The notes below the pieces were generated by a model. It was not told where the DNA came from. It ran no database searches and saw only the letters and a program-made list of their open reading frames with translations. The translations under genes were made by a program, and so were the position numbers. From JASHVB01 sp035486135 (GTDB lineage Bacteria > Pseudomonadota > Alphaproteobacteria > Acetobacterales > Acetobacteraceae), in the NCBI GenBank assembly GCA_035486135.1, contig DATHNI010000077.1, positions 1 through 64,000 on the forward strand: a stretch of 64,000 nt of DNA, read 5' to 3'. Each line of letters begins with the position of its first letter. Within the stretch, counting starts at the first letter, position 1. This document shows positions 26,556 to 34,942 of this stretch, in pieces.

Positions 26556-28223
26556 ATGGCAATACCATTCCTGCTGTTTACCGGGTTCACGCAACGGCTT
26601 GATTTGTCGCGGGCGAAGCATCGCTCCCTGGCCGGGCACTCCAGGATGGCGCGGCGCATCGCGTCGCTGATCCCGTTCTACGAATATGATGAGCATCGGT
26701 TCTTCCGCTCGGACGACCCGCCGGAGGAGATCGCGACCATGCGGCAAGACGGGTTTCGCCGTCTGGTGTCGGTCTACCGGGACAAATTCGCGCGGACCAG
26801 CGCGATGACAGCGCAGGTGCGGGATGGTGCCTCCGATCTTCAGTTGACCAACACCTATCGCGTGCCCTTCCAGTATAGCCGCATCGTGCGGCAGTCGCTG
26901 TCCGCGGGCTCGCTTGTCGAATCCTCGGCCGGTGTAACCTTCAGCGATCTTGACGGCAACGTCCTGTATGACCTGACGGGTTCGTACGGCGTCAATCTTC
27001 TCGGAAATGACTTCTACAAGACGTGTATCGATCGCGGCGCGGAGCGGGTGCGCGATCTTGGGCCGGTGCTTGGATCCTATCATCCCGTCATCGCTTACAA
27101 CGTCGAGCAATTGCGCCGGATTTCCGGTCTGGACGAGGTGTCGTTCCACATGTCCGGCACCGAGGCGGTGATGCAGGCGGTGCAACTTGCCCGCTATCAC
27201 ACGCGCCGGTCCCACCTGGTTCGCTTCTGCGGTGCCTATCACGGCTGGTGGGGTGACGTTCAGCCGGGCATCGGCAATCCGTTGCCGCCACGCGCGACCT
27301 ACACGCTGGCGGAAATGTCTGAGCAAACGCTGCATGTGCTGCGCACACGGCGGGACATCGCCTGCGTCCTGGTCAATCCCCTGCAGGCGCTGCATCCGAA
27401 CCGCGCGGCGCCGGCCGACTCGTCGCTGGTGGACAGCGGCAGGACCGCGCATTTCGACCGGCCGGCCTATACCGCATGGCTGAAGCAGCTTCGCACGGTT
27501 TGCACAGAGCAAAACATCGCGCTGATCTTCGACGAGGTGTTCGTCGGCTTCCGCCTGGCACCAGGCGGTGCCAGCGAGTATTTCGGCGTTCGCCCCGATC
27601 TTGTGACGTACGGAAAGACGCTCGGTGGTGGGCTGCCGGTCGGCGTGCTGTGTGGGCGGCGCGCTTTCATGAAGCGGTATCGCGACGACCGGCCCGCCGA
27701 CATCTGCCTGGCGCGCGGCACATTCAACTCGCATCCTTACGTGATGGGGGCGATGAACGAGTTCCTGCACCGCTTCGAATCCCCGGAAATCCAGCGCCTC
27801 TATCACGGACTGGACGAACTCTGGAACGAGCGGGCGGACCTGTTTAATCGGATGCTCGGCGAGGCGGATCTGCCGGTCAGGGTGGCCAATCTCTCCACCA
27901 TCTGGACCGTCTGCTACACGCGGCCGTCCCGCTATAACTGGATGCTGCAGTATTATCTGCGTGCCGAAGGGCTGGCACTCAGTTGGGTGGGCACCGGCCG
28001 GCTGATTTTCAGCCTGAATTATAGCGATGCGGATTTCCTCGCTGTTGCGGAGCGCTTCGTGGCGGCCGCGAGGGCGATGGAGCAGGACGGTTGGTGGTGG
28101 GCCGATCCGTCCACCACGAACAAGTCGATCAGGCGCCGGATTTTACGCGAGATGCTGGCCAGCATGGCGCCCCGATGGGTCCGGCTGGCGCACCGGCCCA
28201 GCCCGGCCGCGGCTGAAGCCTGA
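26556..28223 (+). CDS. Class III PLP-dependent aminotransferase with N-terminal extension
   Basis: This 555-residue protein resembles glutamate-1-semialdehyde aminomutase-type class III aminotransferases. Visible are the phosphate-binding 'MSGTEAVMQAVQLAR' (about 194-208), 'FCGAYHGWWG', the PLP-ring Asp in 'IFDEVFVGFR' (about 325-334) and the Schiff-base Lys in 'TYGKTLGGGLPVG' (about 352). About 110 residues precede the fold and are not part of the usual family. The amino acceptor is unknown. It sits between psd and pmtA, so a role in lipid head-group or lipid-linked amine chemistry is conceivable but only inferred. Confidence 0.75.
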   Translation: MAIPFLLFTGFTQRLDLSRAKHRSLAGHSRMARRIASLIPFYEYDEHRFFRSDDPPEEIATMRQDGFRRLVSVYRDKFARTSAMTAQVRDGASDLQLTNTYRVPFQYSRIVRQSLSAGSLVESSAGVTFSDLDGNVLYDLTGSYGVNLLGNDFYKTCIDRGAERVRDLGPVLGSYHPVIAYNVEQLRRISGLDEVSFHMSGTEAVMQAVQLARYHTRRSHLVRFCGAYHGWWGDVQPGIGNPLPPRATYTLAEMSEQTLHVLRTRRDIACVLVNPLQALHPNRAAPADSSLVDSGRTAHFDRPAYTAWLKQLRTVCTEQNIALIFDEVFVGFRLAPGGASEYFGVRPDLVTYGKTLGGGLPVGVLCGRRAFMKRYRDDRPADICLARGTFNSHPYVMGAMNEFLHRFESPEIQRLYHGLDELWNERADLFNRMLGEADLPVRVANLSTIWTVCYTRPSRYNWMLQYYLRAEGLALSWVGTGRLIFSLNYSDADFLAVAERFVAAARAMEQDGWWWADPSTTNKSIRRRILREMLASMAPRWVRLAHRPSPAAAEA

Positions 28224-28286
28224 CGCTGACTCCGCGGCCCGCCTATATGATTCCGCCGGCGGCACGGCGGCATCCGTCCCCGTCGT

Positions 28287-28384
28287 CATTGCGAGGCGCG
28301 CAGCGCCGAAGCAATCTCCTGCCTGACGAATCGAGGACCGCTCGTCAGGCAGGAAATTGCTTCCGCGCTGCGCGTCTCGCAATG
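28287..28384. repeat. Long inverted repeat of the CATTGCGAG family
   Basis: Two 43-nt arms (28287-28329 and 28342-28384) match at 40 of 43 positions around a 12-nt loop. The outer ends read CATTGCGAG and the arms contain GAAGCAAT. It lies between the aminotransferase and the small membrane protein, which are convergent, so as RNA it would form a very stable hairpin usable as a bidirectional terminator. A degenerate relative lies at 41331-41442. Confidence 0.88.
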
Positions 28385-28408
28385 TCAACGGGGGGCGGAA
28401 GCCGGGTT

Positions 28409-29014
28409 CTAGCTGGGGTGCGCGATCGCGGTGTCGATCAGCTCGCCGCGCAGCAGATAGGTCGGAGCGCGATAGTACAGCTTGATGTCGTGGAACGGAT
28501 CGGTGAGGATTTTCGTCGCCCAGACCAGGCCGGTCTGCAAATCCTTGATGACGAATAGCTGCACCGTGCGAAACAGCAAACCGCCGATCCCCAGGGCAAG
28601 CCACAGATAACCGACGTTCCGGGCCAAATCGCTGAACGTCTTGGAAGGCTTGACCGTGTGCAGCAACGTCGGATCCAGCCATAGCAGCAGCGGCGACAGG
28701 CCCCAGATCGTCAGCAGCACGATCTTGCGGCGGAGATTATAGCCGACCTTGATCGCCTCTTTGTACTCATGGGTCGCCTGGTTGACGATGTCGTAGCCCT
28801 TGGGTTCAAAGAACAGATGGCCGATCTGCCGGCTGGTCATCGCCAGCAGCCATCCCGTCAGGGCGGCGATAGCCGGATCCCTGAACGCGATGACATAGGC
28901 GCTGACGAAGCTCATTGCGCTGACCAGATGGAGCGACTGGTTGATGCGGCTGTGATGATAGTACCGGTGATCATCCCACCGCTGGACCCTCAGGAGCTCA
29001 GCAAAACTGCACAT
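28409..29014 (-). CDS. Small integral membrane protein, possibly Mpo1/DUF962-like
   Basis: This 201-residue protein has 'YYHHSRINQSLHLVSAMSF' near the N-terminus and several hydrophobic helices (about 28-70, 105-125, 140-160). The His-containing N-terminal helix followed by a hydrophobic hairpin recalls the DUF962/Mpo1 family, which acts on 2-hydroxy fatty acids in yeast; the match is by eye and uncertain. AAGGA stands 6 bases before the ATG at 29014; ATGs at 29020 and 29053 are alternatives. It lies downstream of pmtA on the same strand (73 bp gap), probably in one transcript. Confidence 0.6.
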   Translation of the reverse strand: MCSFAELLRVQRWDDHRYYHHSRINQSLHLVSAMSFVSAYVIAFRDPAIAALTGWLLAMTSRQIGHLFFEPKGYDIVNQATHEYKEAIKVGYNLRRKIVLLTIWGLSPLLLWLDPTLLHTVKPSKTFSDLARNVGYLWLALGIGGLLFRTVQLFVIKDLQTGLVWATKILTDPFHDIKLYYRAPTYLLRGELIDTAIAHPS

Positions 29015-29087
29015 CGTCATTCCTTCTCGGTCATCATGGCAGACCCGCCCCATGCCAGGCCGCCCATTCTATCCAGGTGTCCCAAGG

Positions 29088-29741
29088 TTAGCGGCTGCGG
29101 TCCGAACGCTTCTCGAACCGGATCAACGAAAAATGCCCGAGCGGCGGCAGCGGCCGCCGCTCGAGCAATTGCACCGTCGGCGAACGCGCCGCCCAACGGA
29201 CGTAGCGGTCCCAGGCAAATTCTGTACGAAAGCCGAGCCGGCTGGTGACCGGCATCAGCGTCTTCTCCACCGTGCCACGCAGCCCGGTCTCCGCGCCGAT
29301 GCGGCTGGTGATGACGATCTCGCCGCCCGGCCGCACCACGCGCGCGAACTCATCCAGCGCGCGTTCGGGATGCGGCACCGCGGTCACCACGTATTGCGCC
29401 ACCACGACGTCGAAGGAAGCATCTGGAAATTCCAGGGCTTCGGCATCCATCACGGCAAGCCCCTCGACATGGTCGAGATGCAGCTTCGCCACTCTATGGC
29501 CTGCCTTCTCGAGCATCGGCGCCGAGATGTCGACGCCAAAGATGGTGTTGGTCCTCGCATAGTGCGGCAGCGACAGGCCGGTGCCGACTCCCACCTCCAG
29601 GATGCGCCCTCCGACGCGCTCGGCTGCTTCAATCGCGACGCGGCGGCCCGTTCGAAACACCGGGCCGAACACCAGATCATAGATGGGTGCCCATCTGCCA
29701 TAGGCCTGGATGACCGTATCCTTCTCCAGGTCTGTCATCAT
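29088..29741 (-). CDS. pmtA: Phosphatidylethanolamine N-methyltransferase, PmtA-like
   Basis: This 217-residue SAM methyltransferase resembles Rhodobacter-type PmtA, which methylates phosphatidylethanolamine stepwise to phosphatidylcholine. 'VIQAYGRWAPIYDLVFGPVF' near the N-terminus is characteristic of that group. The SAM motif I is 'LEVGVGTGLSLPHY' (about 50-63), followed by 'FGVDISAPML' and 'ALEFPDASFDVVVAQYVVTAV'. I chose the ATG at 29741 to fit the family length; the frame is open to a TTG at 29855. With psd close by, the pair forms a PS-to-PE-to-PC route. Confidence 0.8.
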   Translation of the reverse strand: MMTDLEKDTVIQAYGRWAPIYDLVFGPVFRTGRRVAIEAAERVGGRILEVGVGTGLSLPHYARTNTIFGVDISAPMLEKAGHRVAKLHLDHVEGLAVMDAEALEFPDASFDVVVAQYVVTAVPHPERALDEFARVVRPGGEIVITSRIGAETGLRGTVEKTLMPVTSRLGFRTEFAWDRYVRWAARSPTVQLLERRPLPPLGHFSLIRFEKRSDRSR

Positions 29742-30130
29742 CACCGGACTGTTCTCCCACCCATTCTGTTGGACGGCGGCAGCTGTGGTTGCGCGCGCGC
29801 CGTCGTGGCCGCCTTGATAGACGTTCACTGTCGATTTCCGCTTTGTCGCTATCAATGGCGTTCAGTGCACAGGTGCCGGCGAATGCCGCATTGCAATCGC
29901 GTTACGCCGCGGTTGGGCGCGTTTCGCTCTTCCGCTGGCTCGACGCGGCACCTGCATATTACCACCTCGCGAATCGGTACAATGTCAGCAAGCTGACATC
30001 TGTTCCGGGCGGAGGCACGTGACAATTTCGTGGAACTCGCAAGAGGTTACAGAATGGAGACAGGCGGTTTTGGGTTAGGGATCGCAGGGAAATAACCCAA
30101 TCAGTCGGGACGACGCACCGGCCGCCCCGC

Positions 30131-30216
30131 GTCATGGTGCGCGAAGGCGCACCATCCACGACTTCGTTGCCTGCGCCAAGAAAAGTCGTGGATGGTCCGC
30201 CTGCGCGGACCATGAC
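30131..30216. repeat. Inverted repeat, 35-nt arms
   Basis: Arms 30131-30165 and 30182-30216 begin GTCATGGT and end ACCATGAC; they match at 31 of 35 positions around a 16-nt loop. It lies in the 786-bp gene-free stretch 29742-30527 upstream of pmtA and downstream of ftsK. No coding capacity is apparent in that stretch. Confidence 0.85.
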
Positions 30217-30317
30217 ACAGAGGACACCGTCCACGCTGAAATTGACGTGGTTATTCCTCGGCGGGCCCTTAGTTGGATGGGGGCGGCGGCCGCCGCGATA
30301 ATGCGTCACCCCGCGTT

Positions 30318-30451
30318 GCAGGTGCTGTTGGCAATTGGTATATGAATGCAGAAATTCGCAGAGACGCAGAGCGCGCAAGGAATGATCCTCCACTTCCTCT
30401 GCGTCTTTGCGAACTTCTCCATTGAATATACCAATTGCCGACGGCACCTGC
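30318..30451. repeat. Nested inverted repeat with CGCAGAGACGCAGAG core
   Basis: Outer arms 30318-30343 and 30426-30451 (26 nt, 24 matching, containing CAATTGGTATAT) enclose inner arms 30355-30371 and 30397-30413 (17 nt, 16 matching, TTCGCAGAGACGCAGAG and complement). The whole 134-bp unit is thus a palindrome within a palindrome. It lies just downstream of the ftsK stop. The inner motif resembles a dispersed bacterial repeat I have met elsewhere, but I cannot confirm copies. Confidence 0.85.
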
Positions 30452-30527
30452 GGCGCCCGGCGTGCAAGACCCCGGCGTGCGAGATCCGTTGTCCACCAAT
30501 GCGCCCGCGCGCCCCAACCGCTCGTGG

Positions 30528-32954
30528 TTAATCCTCGTCGTCCCCGCCGGTCCGCCGCACCAGGACCTCGCGCTTGCCCACGTGGTTGGCCGCACCGACG
30601 ATCCCCTCTTTCTCCATTTGCTCGATCAGCTTGGCGGCGCGGTTGTAGCCGATATTCAGGTGGCGCTGGATGAACGACGTGCTCGCTTTCCCCTCGCGAG
30701 CCACCACCGAAACTGCCTGGTCGTACAGCCCCTTCTCGCCATCTCCCCCGCCGCCATAACCACCCGACAGAGCCTCGCCCCGATCGTCGCCCTCGGCCGG
30801 TTCCGTCACTTCCTCCAGATAGGCCGGCTCCCCCTGCTCGCGCAGGAACTCGACCACTTTCTCCACCTCCTCGTCCGAGACGAACGGCCCATGCACCCGG
30901 GTGATCCGGCCGCCCCCCTGCATGAACAGCATGTCCCCCATCCCCAGCAATTGTTCTGCGCCTTGCTCTCCCAATATCGTCCGCGAATCGAATTTCGAGA
31001 TCACCTGGAACGAAATCCGGGTGGGAAAGTTGGCCTTGATGGTGCCGGTGATCACGTCCACCGAAGGCCGCTGCGTCGCCATGATCACATGAATGCCCGC
31101 CGCTCGCGCCATCTGCGCCAGCCGCTGCACCGCCTGCTCGATCTCCTTCCCCGCTACCATCATCAGGTCGGCCATCTCATCCACCACCACGACGATCAGA
31201 GGCAGCGGTTCCAGCGCCAGCGGCACCTCCTCGAAGGTCGGGCGGTTGGTGTCGGGATCGAAGCCGGTCTGTACTCGACGGGTCACCACCTCGCCCTTGG
31301 CCCGAGCCTGCACGACGCGGTCGTTGTAGCCGGTCAGGTTGCGCACCCCGAGCTGGCTCATGGCGCGATACCGCCGCTCCATCTCCCGCACGGTCCATTT
31401 CAGCGCGGTGACCGCCTTGGCCGGCTCCGTCACCACGGGGGCCATCAGGTGCGGGATGCTTTCGTAGGTCGACAGCTCCAGCATCTTCGGGTCGATCAGG
31501 ATCAGCCGGCACTGGTCGGGCGACAGCCGGTACAGCAGCGACAGGATCATCGCGTTGACCCCCACCGACTTACCCGAGCCGGTGGTGCCCGCAATCATCA
31601 GATGTGGCATGCGCGACAGGTCGGCGACGATGGCGGTGCCGCCGATATCCTTGCCCAAGGCCAGCGCCAGCCGCCCTGGATGCTTGGTCAGCTCCTCGGA
31701 TGCCAGGATCTCGGACAGGTAGACGGTTTCCCGCTTGGCGTTCGGCACCTCGATGCCGATGACGTTGCGGCCGGAGACGGTGGCGATGCGCACCGCGGTC
31801 ACCGACAGGCTGCGCGCCACGTCATCCGCCAGCCCGATGACCCGGGCGCTGCGAATGCCGGGGGCAGGTTCCAGCTCGTACAGTGTCACCACCGGGCCGG
31901 GGCGGATCTCCACGATGCTGCCCTGGACGCCGTAATCCGACAGCACGGTCTCCAGCAGCCGGGCGTTGGCTTGCAGCGCCTCCTCCGAGGGACCGGACGT
32001 GGCGCGGGCCGGCGCCGGCTTCAGCAGATCGAGCGGCGGAAAGCGCCAGCCGGCATCGGGCAGCGGCAGGGGCGGCTGGTGCGGCGCGGCCGGCCGAGGA
32101 CCGGGGCTGCGGACCGTCCGCACGGATGCCACGGACGCAGGCGCGTCCGGGGAAGGTGGCGCCAGGACAGAGGACGTGGCGCGGGGTTCGGGGCGCACAA
32201 AGGTGCCCGGAGCGGGCGCATCCATGCCCGGCTCCCGCCGCAGGAACTGGCTCAGCGGGCCCGAGCCCATGCCACTGCTCATGCGGTGGGCGCCGCGCCA
32301 CAGCACGCCGGCCGCACCACAACCGCCGGCGTAGGAGTAGCGGGCAGAGAGGCCGGCGAACCGCCCGGCGGCGCGCCACTCGCCCTTGGACAAGCCGAGC
32401 GACCCCAGGGTCAGCAACACGGTCAGCGTCATGCCCACCATCCAGACGGCGACCGCGCCGAACGGACCCAGCACGGCACTGCCGGCGCCCAGGGCGGCGT
32501 GGGCGAGCAGGGAACCGATGGCGCCGCCTGGACCGGCGACGGAGGGCCACGGGATGGCCTTCGGGAGAGTGGCGGCAAGCGCGGCGGCCATCACCGGCAG
32601 CGTGGCAATCGTGGCGGCGAGCCGCCACGCCATGCTGCCCAGACCCCGATGCGAGCCGATCCGCCACGCCCAGGCCAGCAGCACGACCCCCGGCAGCAGG
32701 CCCGCCAGGCCGAAGGCCTGGAGCAGTACGTCTGCCAGGGCCGCGCCCATCGAGCCGGCCAGATTGCTCGGGTGCCGATCGGTGGCGGTATTCAGCGAGG
32801 GGTCGCGCGGGTCGTAACTGACCAGCGCGACCAGCAGGGCGAGACCGAGGATGCCGAGCGCGAGGGCGCTCAGTTCCGCGGTACGGCGGGTCATCAGTGT
32901 GCGCAGCGCGGGGGAAGCGATGCGGCGGGCTTCAGCGGTGCTACGGGCAGCCAT
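30528..32954 (-). CDS. ftsK: DNA translocase FtsK
   Basis: This 808-residue septal DNA pump sorts chromosome ends at division. The N-terminus (about 20-210) has four membrane helices, then a Pro/Ala-rich linker (about 250-330). The translocase motor carries Walker A 'GTTGSGKSVGVNAMI' (about 455) and Walker B 'LIVVVVDEMADLMM' (about 588). A C-terminal gamma domain ('STSFIQRHLNIGYNRAAKLI', about 750-770) recognises polar DNA sequences. The ATG at 32954 with GGAGG upstream is the start; the open frame running to 33128 passes through the G-rich palindrome and is not real coding. Confidence 0.95.
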   Translation of the reverse strand: MAARSTAEARRIASPALRTLMTRRTAELSALALGILGLALLVALVSYDPRDPSLNTATDRHPSNLAGSMGAALADVLLQAFGLAGLLPGVVLLAWAWRIGSHRGLGSMAWRLAATIATLPVMAAALAATLPKAIPWPSVAGPGGAIGSLLAHAALGAGSAVLGPFGAVAVWMVGMTLTVLLTLGSLGLSKGEWRAAGRFAGLSARYSYAGGCGAAGVLWRGAHRMSSGMGSGPLSQFLRREPGMDAPAPGTFVRPEPRATSSVLAPPSPDAPASVASVRTVRSPGPRPAAPHQPPLPLPDAGWRFPPLDLLKPAPARATSGPSEEALQANARLLETVLSDYGVQGSIVEIRPGPVVTLYELEPAPGIRSARVIGLADDVARSLSVTAVRIATVSGRNVIGIEVPNAKRETVYLSEILASEELTKHPGRLALALGKDIGGTAIVADLSRMPHLMIAGTTGSGKSVGVNAMILSLLYRLSPDQCRLILIDPKMLELSTYESIPHLMAPVVTEPAKAVTALKWTVREMERRYRAMSQLGVRNLTGYNDRVVQARAKGEVVTRRVQTGFDPDTNRPTFEEVPLALEPLPLIVVVVDEMADLMMVAGKEIEQAVQRLAQMARAAGIHVIMATQRPSVDVITGTIKANFPTRISFQVISKFDSRTILGEQGAEQLLGMGDMLFMQGGGRITRVHGPFVSDEEVEKVVEFLREQGEPAYLEEVTEPAEGDDRGEALSGGYGGGGDGEKGLYDQAVSVVAREGKASTSFIQRHLNIGYNRAAKLIEQMEKEGIVGAANHVGKREVLVRRTGGDDED

Positions 32955-33030
32955 GCGATTCGGAACCTCCGGCGCTGGCGCAACTATAGCCTGGAACCTA
33001 CTGACGGATGAAGGAGTTCCAGAACGATTA

Positions 33031-33140
33031 CTCCCCCTCCCCTTGAGGGAGGGGGTTGGGGGGGGGAGGGGTGCGCACACCCCTGGCCGGCGGAGGTACG
33101 CACCCCTCCTCCCAACCCCCTCCCTCAAGGGGAGGGGGAG
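33031..33140. repeat. G-rich palindromic element, copy 2
   Basis: This is a 110-bp inverted repeat of the same family as at 17531 and 47391. The arms start CTCCCCCTCCCCTTGAGGGA and end with the complement; the centre is around 33080-33092. It lies between the crotonase stop and the ftsK start on the minus strand, so ftsK transcription must either start inside the 75 bases downstream of it or pass through it. The left arm again has four G-runs. Confidence 0.88.
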
Positions 33141-33158
33141 TATCGCGTTCGGGTCTGC

Positions 33159-33956
33159 CTATGGCGTGTCGAGCTTGGGCAGCCGGTAGCGGTCCTGCGG
33201 GTCGTCCCAGCCCTTGAACCGCGGCGGCCGCTTCTCCGCGAAGGCGGCGCGCGACTCCATCAGGTCGCTCTTTGCCCCGTGCTCGTGCAACGCCGCGGCC
33301 AACCGCTGCTGGTCTGCCGTCGGGGTGGGACGCATCGCCCGCATCATGGCCACCGTGTTCACCCGCGAGGCCGGCGGCAGGGTCAGCAAATGCTCGGCCA
33401 TCGCCATCGCGCTGGGCAGCAGTTCGTCCGGATCGACCAGGCGGTTGAGGAAGCCCAACTCGTGGAACCGCTCGGCGGTAAAGCGGAAGCCCAGCGCCAT
33501 CTCCATCGCGACGGGGAACGGCAGGTTGGCGAGGTGGCCGTGGTTGTAGCCGCCGAGCAACCAGCGCTTGGCTTCGGACACCTCGAAGATGGCGCCGCGG
33601 ACGGCGACGCGCAGGTCGGTGCGTTCCACCAGCATGAAGCCGCCGCCCATGGCGAAGCCGTTGACCGCGGCGATGACCGGCTTTTCCAGGGCACCGGACA
33701 TGAAGGGGTCTTCGATCGCCGGGCGCCGGCCACCGGGGGCGCCGTTCTGCAGCGATTCCTTCATGTCCTCGCCGGCGCAGAAGGCGCGGCCGGCGCCGGT
33801 GAAGATGGCGACCTCCAACTCGTTGTCGTGGCGGAACGCGGTCCAGGTCTCGGCCAGGACCGTGCGGAGTTCGTTGCTGAGCGCGTTGAGGCGCTCGGGA
33901 CGGTTCATCCGGACGACCAGGATCTGGCCATGGCGTTCGGTTTCGACGACGGGCAT
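33159..33956 (-). CDS. Enoyl-CoA hydratase/isomerase (crotonase) family protein
   Basis: This 265-residue protein has the crotonase fold. 'RMNRPERLNALSNELR' (about 16-31), 'IFTGAGRAFCAGEDMKE' (oxyanion-hole loop, about 51-67) and 'AAVNGFAMGGGFMLVERTDLRV' (about 95-116) are all typical. The second catalytic Glu position of true hydratases is replaced in the 'WLLGGYNHGHLAN' region, so the exact reaction (hydratase, isomerase or hydrolase on an acyl-CoA) is open. No pathway partners adjoin it. Confidence 0.85.
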   Translation of the reverse strand: MPVVETERHGQILVVRMNRPERLNALSNELRTVLAETWTAFRHDNELEVAIFTGAGRAFCAGEDMKESLQNGAPGGRRPAIEDPFMSGALEKPVIAAVNGFAMGGGFMLVERTDLRVAVRGAIFEVSEAKRWLLGGYNHGHLANLPFPVAMEMALGFRFTAERFHELGFLNRLVDPDELLPSAMAMAEHLLTLPPASRVNTVAMMRAMRPTPTADQQRLAAALHEHGAKSDLMESRAAFAEKRPPRFKGWDDPQDRYRLPKLDTP

Positions 33957-34067
33957 GCGGTGGTCTCCTGTAGCGGACGGCAGAAACTAGCAGGCGGGAA
34001 CCGTCGGGCAAACGCCGGCTGGCGATCGCGCGTTGACGCTGGGGTCGGGGGTGACCACATTGCGTTC

Positions 34068-34364
34068 ATGGCACAACTGGCGGACAGCGAACTGACAGAA
34101 CTTGGGCGGGACGTGGCACGCCAGCTTGTCGGTGCCGACACGGTCAAGGCGGTAGAGGTCAAAGCCGGTTTCGATTCCTCCGATGAGCCAGCCTACCACT
34201 TCTGGTTCCGGTGGGATCAGGATCCGGACTGGCAGCTCATGGGTCTGATGCGTATGCGGCTCGGGCAGAAGCTTCGAGACGAACTGATGGCCCGGGGCGA
34301 TGAAGGCTATCCGTACATCCATATCCTGACTCCCCAGGACTGGGAGAAGCGCGCGGGTGCCTGA
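34068..34364 (+). CDS. Small protein paired with a HEPN-like protein
   Basis: This 98-residue protein has the sequence style of a compact alpha/beta domain ('AVEVKAGFDSSDEPAYHFWF', 'YPYIHILTPQDWEKR'). No family was recognised. It overlaps the downstream HEPN-like gene by 8 bases, so the two are translationally coupled. The arrangement recalls toxin-antitoxin or nucleotidyltransferase/HEPN two-gene cassettes, but this protein shows no GSxxxxD nucleotidyltransferase motif. The ATG at 34068 was chosen because the open frame upstream is a shadow of the opposite crotonase gene. Confidence 0.65.
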   Translation: MAQLADSELTELGRDVARQLVGADTVKAVEVKAGFDSSDEPAYHFWFRWDQDPDWQLMGLMRMRLGQKLRDELMARGDEGYPYIHILTPQDWEKRAGA

Positions 34365-34863
34365 TCCGGCGGAGTTGCTCGCTGTCGCGCGTTTGCTTGC
34401 AGAAGGCGGTACGGAAATGCCGCCGTCGGACGCGCAGCTTCGCCGTGCGGTTTCATCGGCCTATTACGCAATGTTCCATACGGTGGTGCGTGCCGGTGCC
34501 CAACGATTCATGGGACCCGGGAATGAAGCTTGTCCAGGCTATAACCTGATCTACCGTGGCTTCACGCATTCACGCCTCAAAGACGTTTGCAAGCGGTTGG
34601 ATGTGGCGCGGCTTGCACCAAGACTGCAGGAACAGCTCGGCAGGCAATCGGTCGGTCAGGACATGCGGAACTTCGCTTCCGGCTTTGTTGCGTTGCAGGA
34701 ATTGCGCGAATTGGCTGACTATGACTCGCGGGCCGTGCTCGGGCAGTCCGACGCGATCGGCTCGGTGGAGACTGCCGATCTTGCCGTGCAGGCTTTCGCT
34801 CGCACCGCACCCGAGGTGCAGGCGGACGTGCTGGCGCTGATGCTAGTGAGCAGCCGCGGCTGA
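34357..34863 (+). CDS. HEPN-like domain protein
   Basis: This 168-residue helical protein has 'LRRAVSSAYYAMFHTVVRA' (about 29-47), the helix typical of HEPN proteins of the 'SxAYYAxFH' type. The family includes RNases with an R-x4-6-H site; the nearest candidate here is 'YRGFTHSRLK' (about 66-75), which has only three residues between Arg and His, so RNase activity is doubtful. The start is GTG inside the end of the upstream small gene. A defence or toxin-antitoxin role is inference. Confidence 0.65.
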   Translation: MPDPAELLAVARLLAEGGTEMPPSDAQLRRAVSSAYYAMFHTVVRAGAQRFMGPGNEACPGYNLIYRGFTHSRLKDVCKRLDVARLAPRLQEQLGRQSVGQDMRNFASGFVALQELRELADYDSRAVLGQSDAIGSVETADLAVQAFARTAPEVQADVLALMLVSSRG

Positions 34864-34942
34864 GCCCATCGCGACCTGGCGCTTCGCACAACGCCATGCG
34901 CGCCATAAGCTCCACGCCGTGGCGACGGAGGAACGCGGGGCG

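Noticed and set aside
30435..33011. 858-codon plus-strand frame opposite ftsK
   Set aside because: Shadow of ftsK; composition rich in His/Gln/Arg and no domain.
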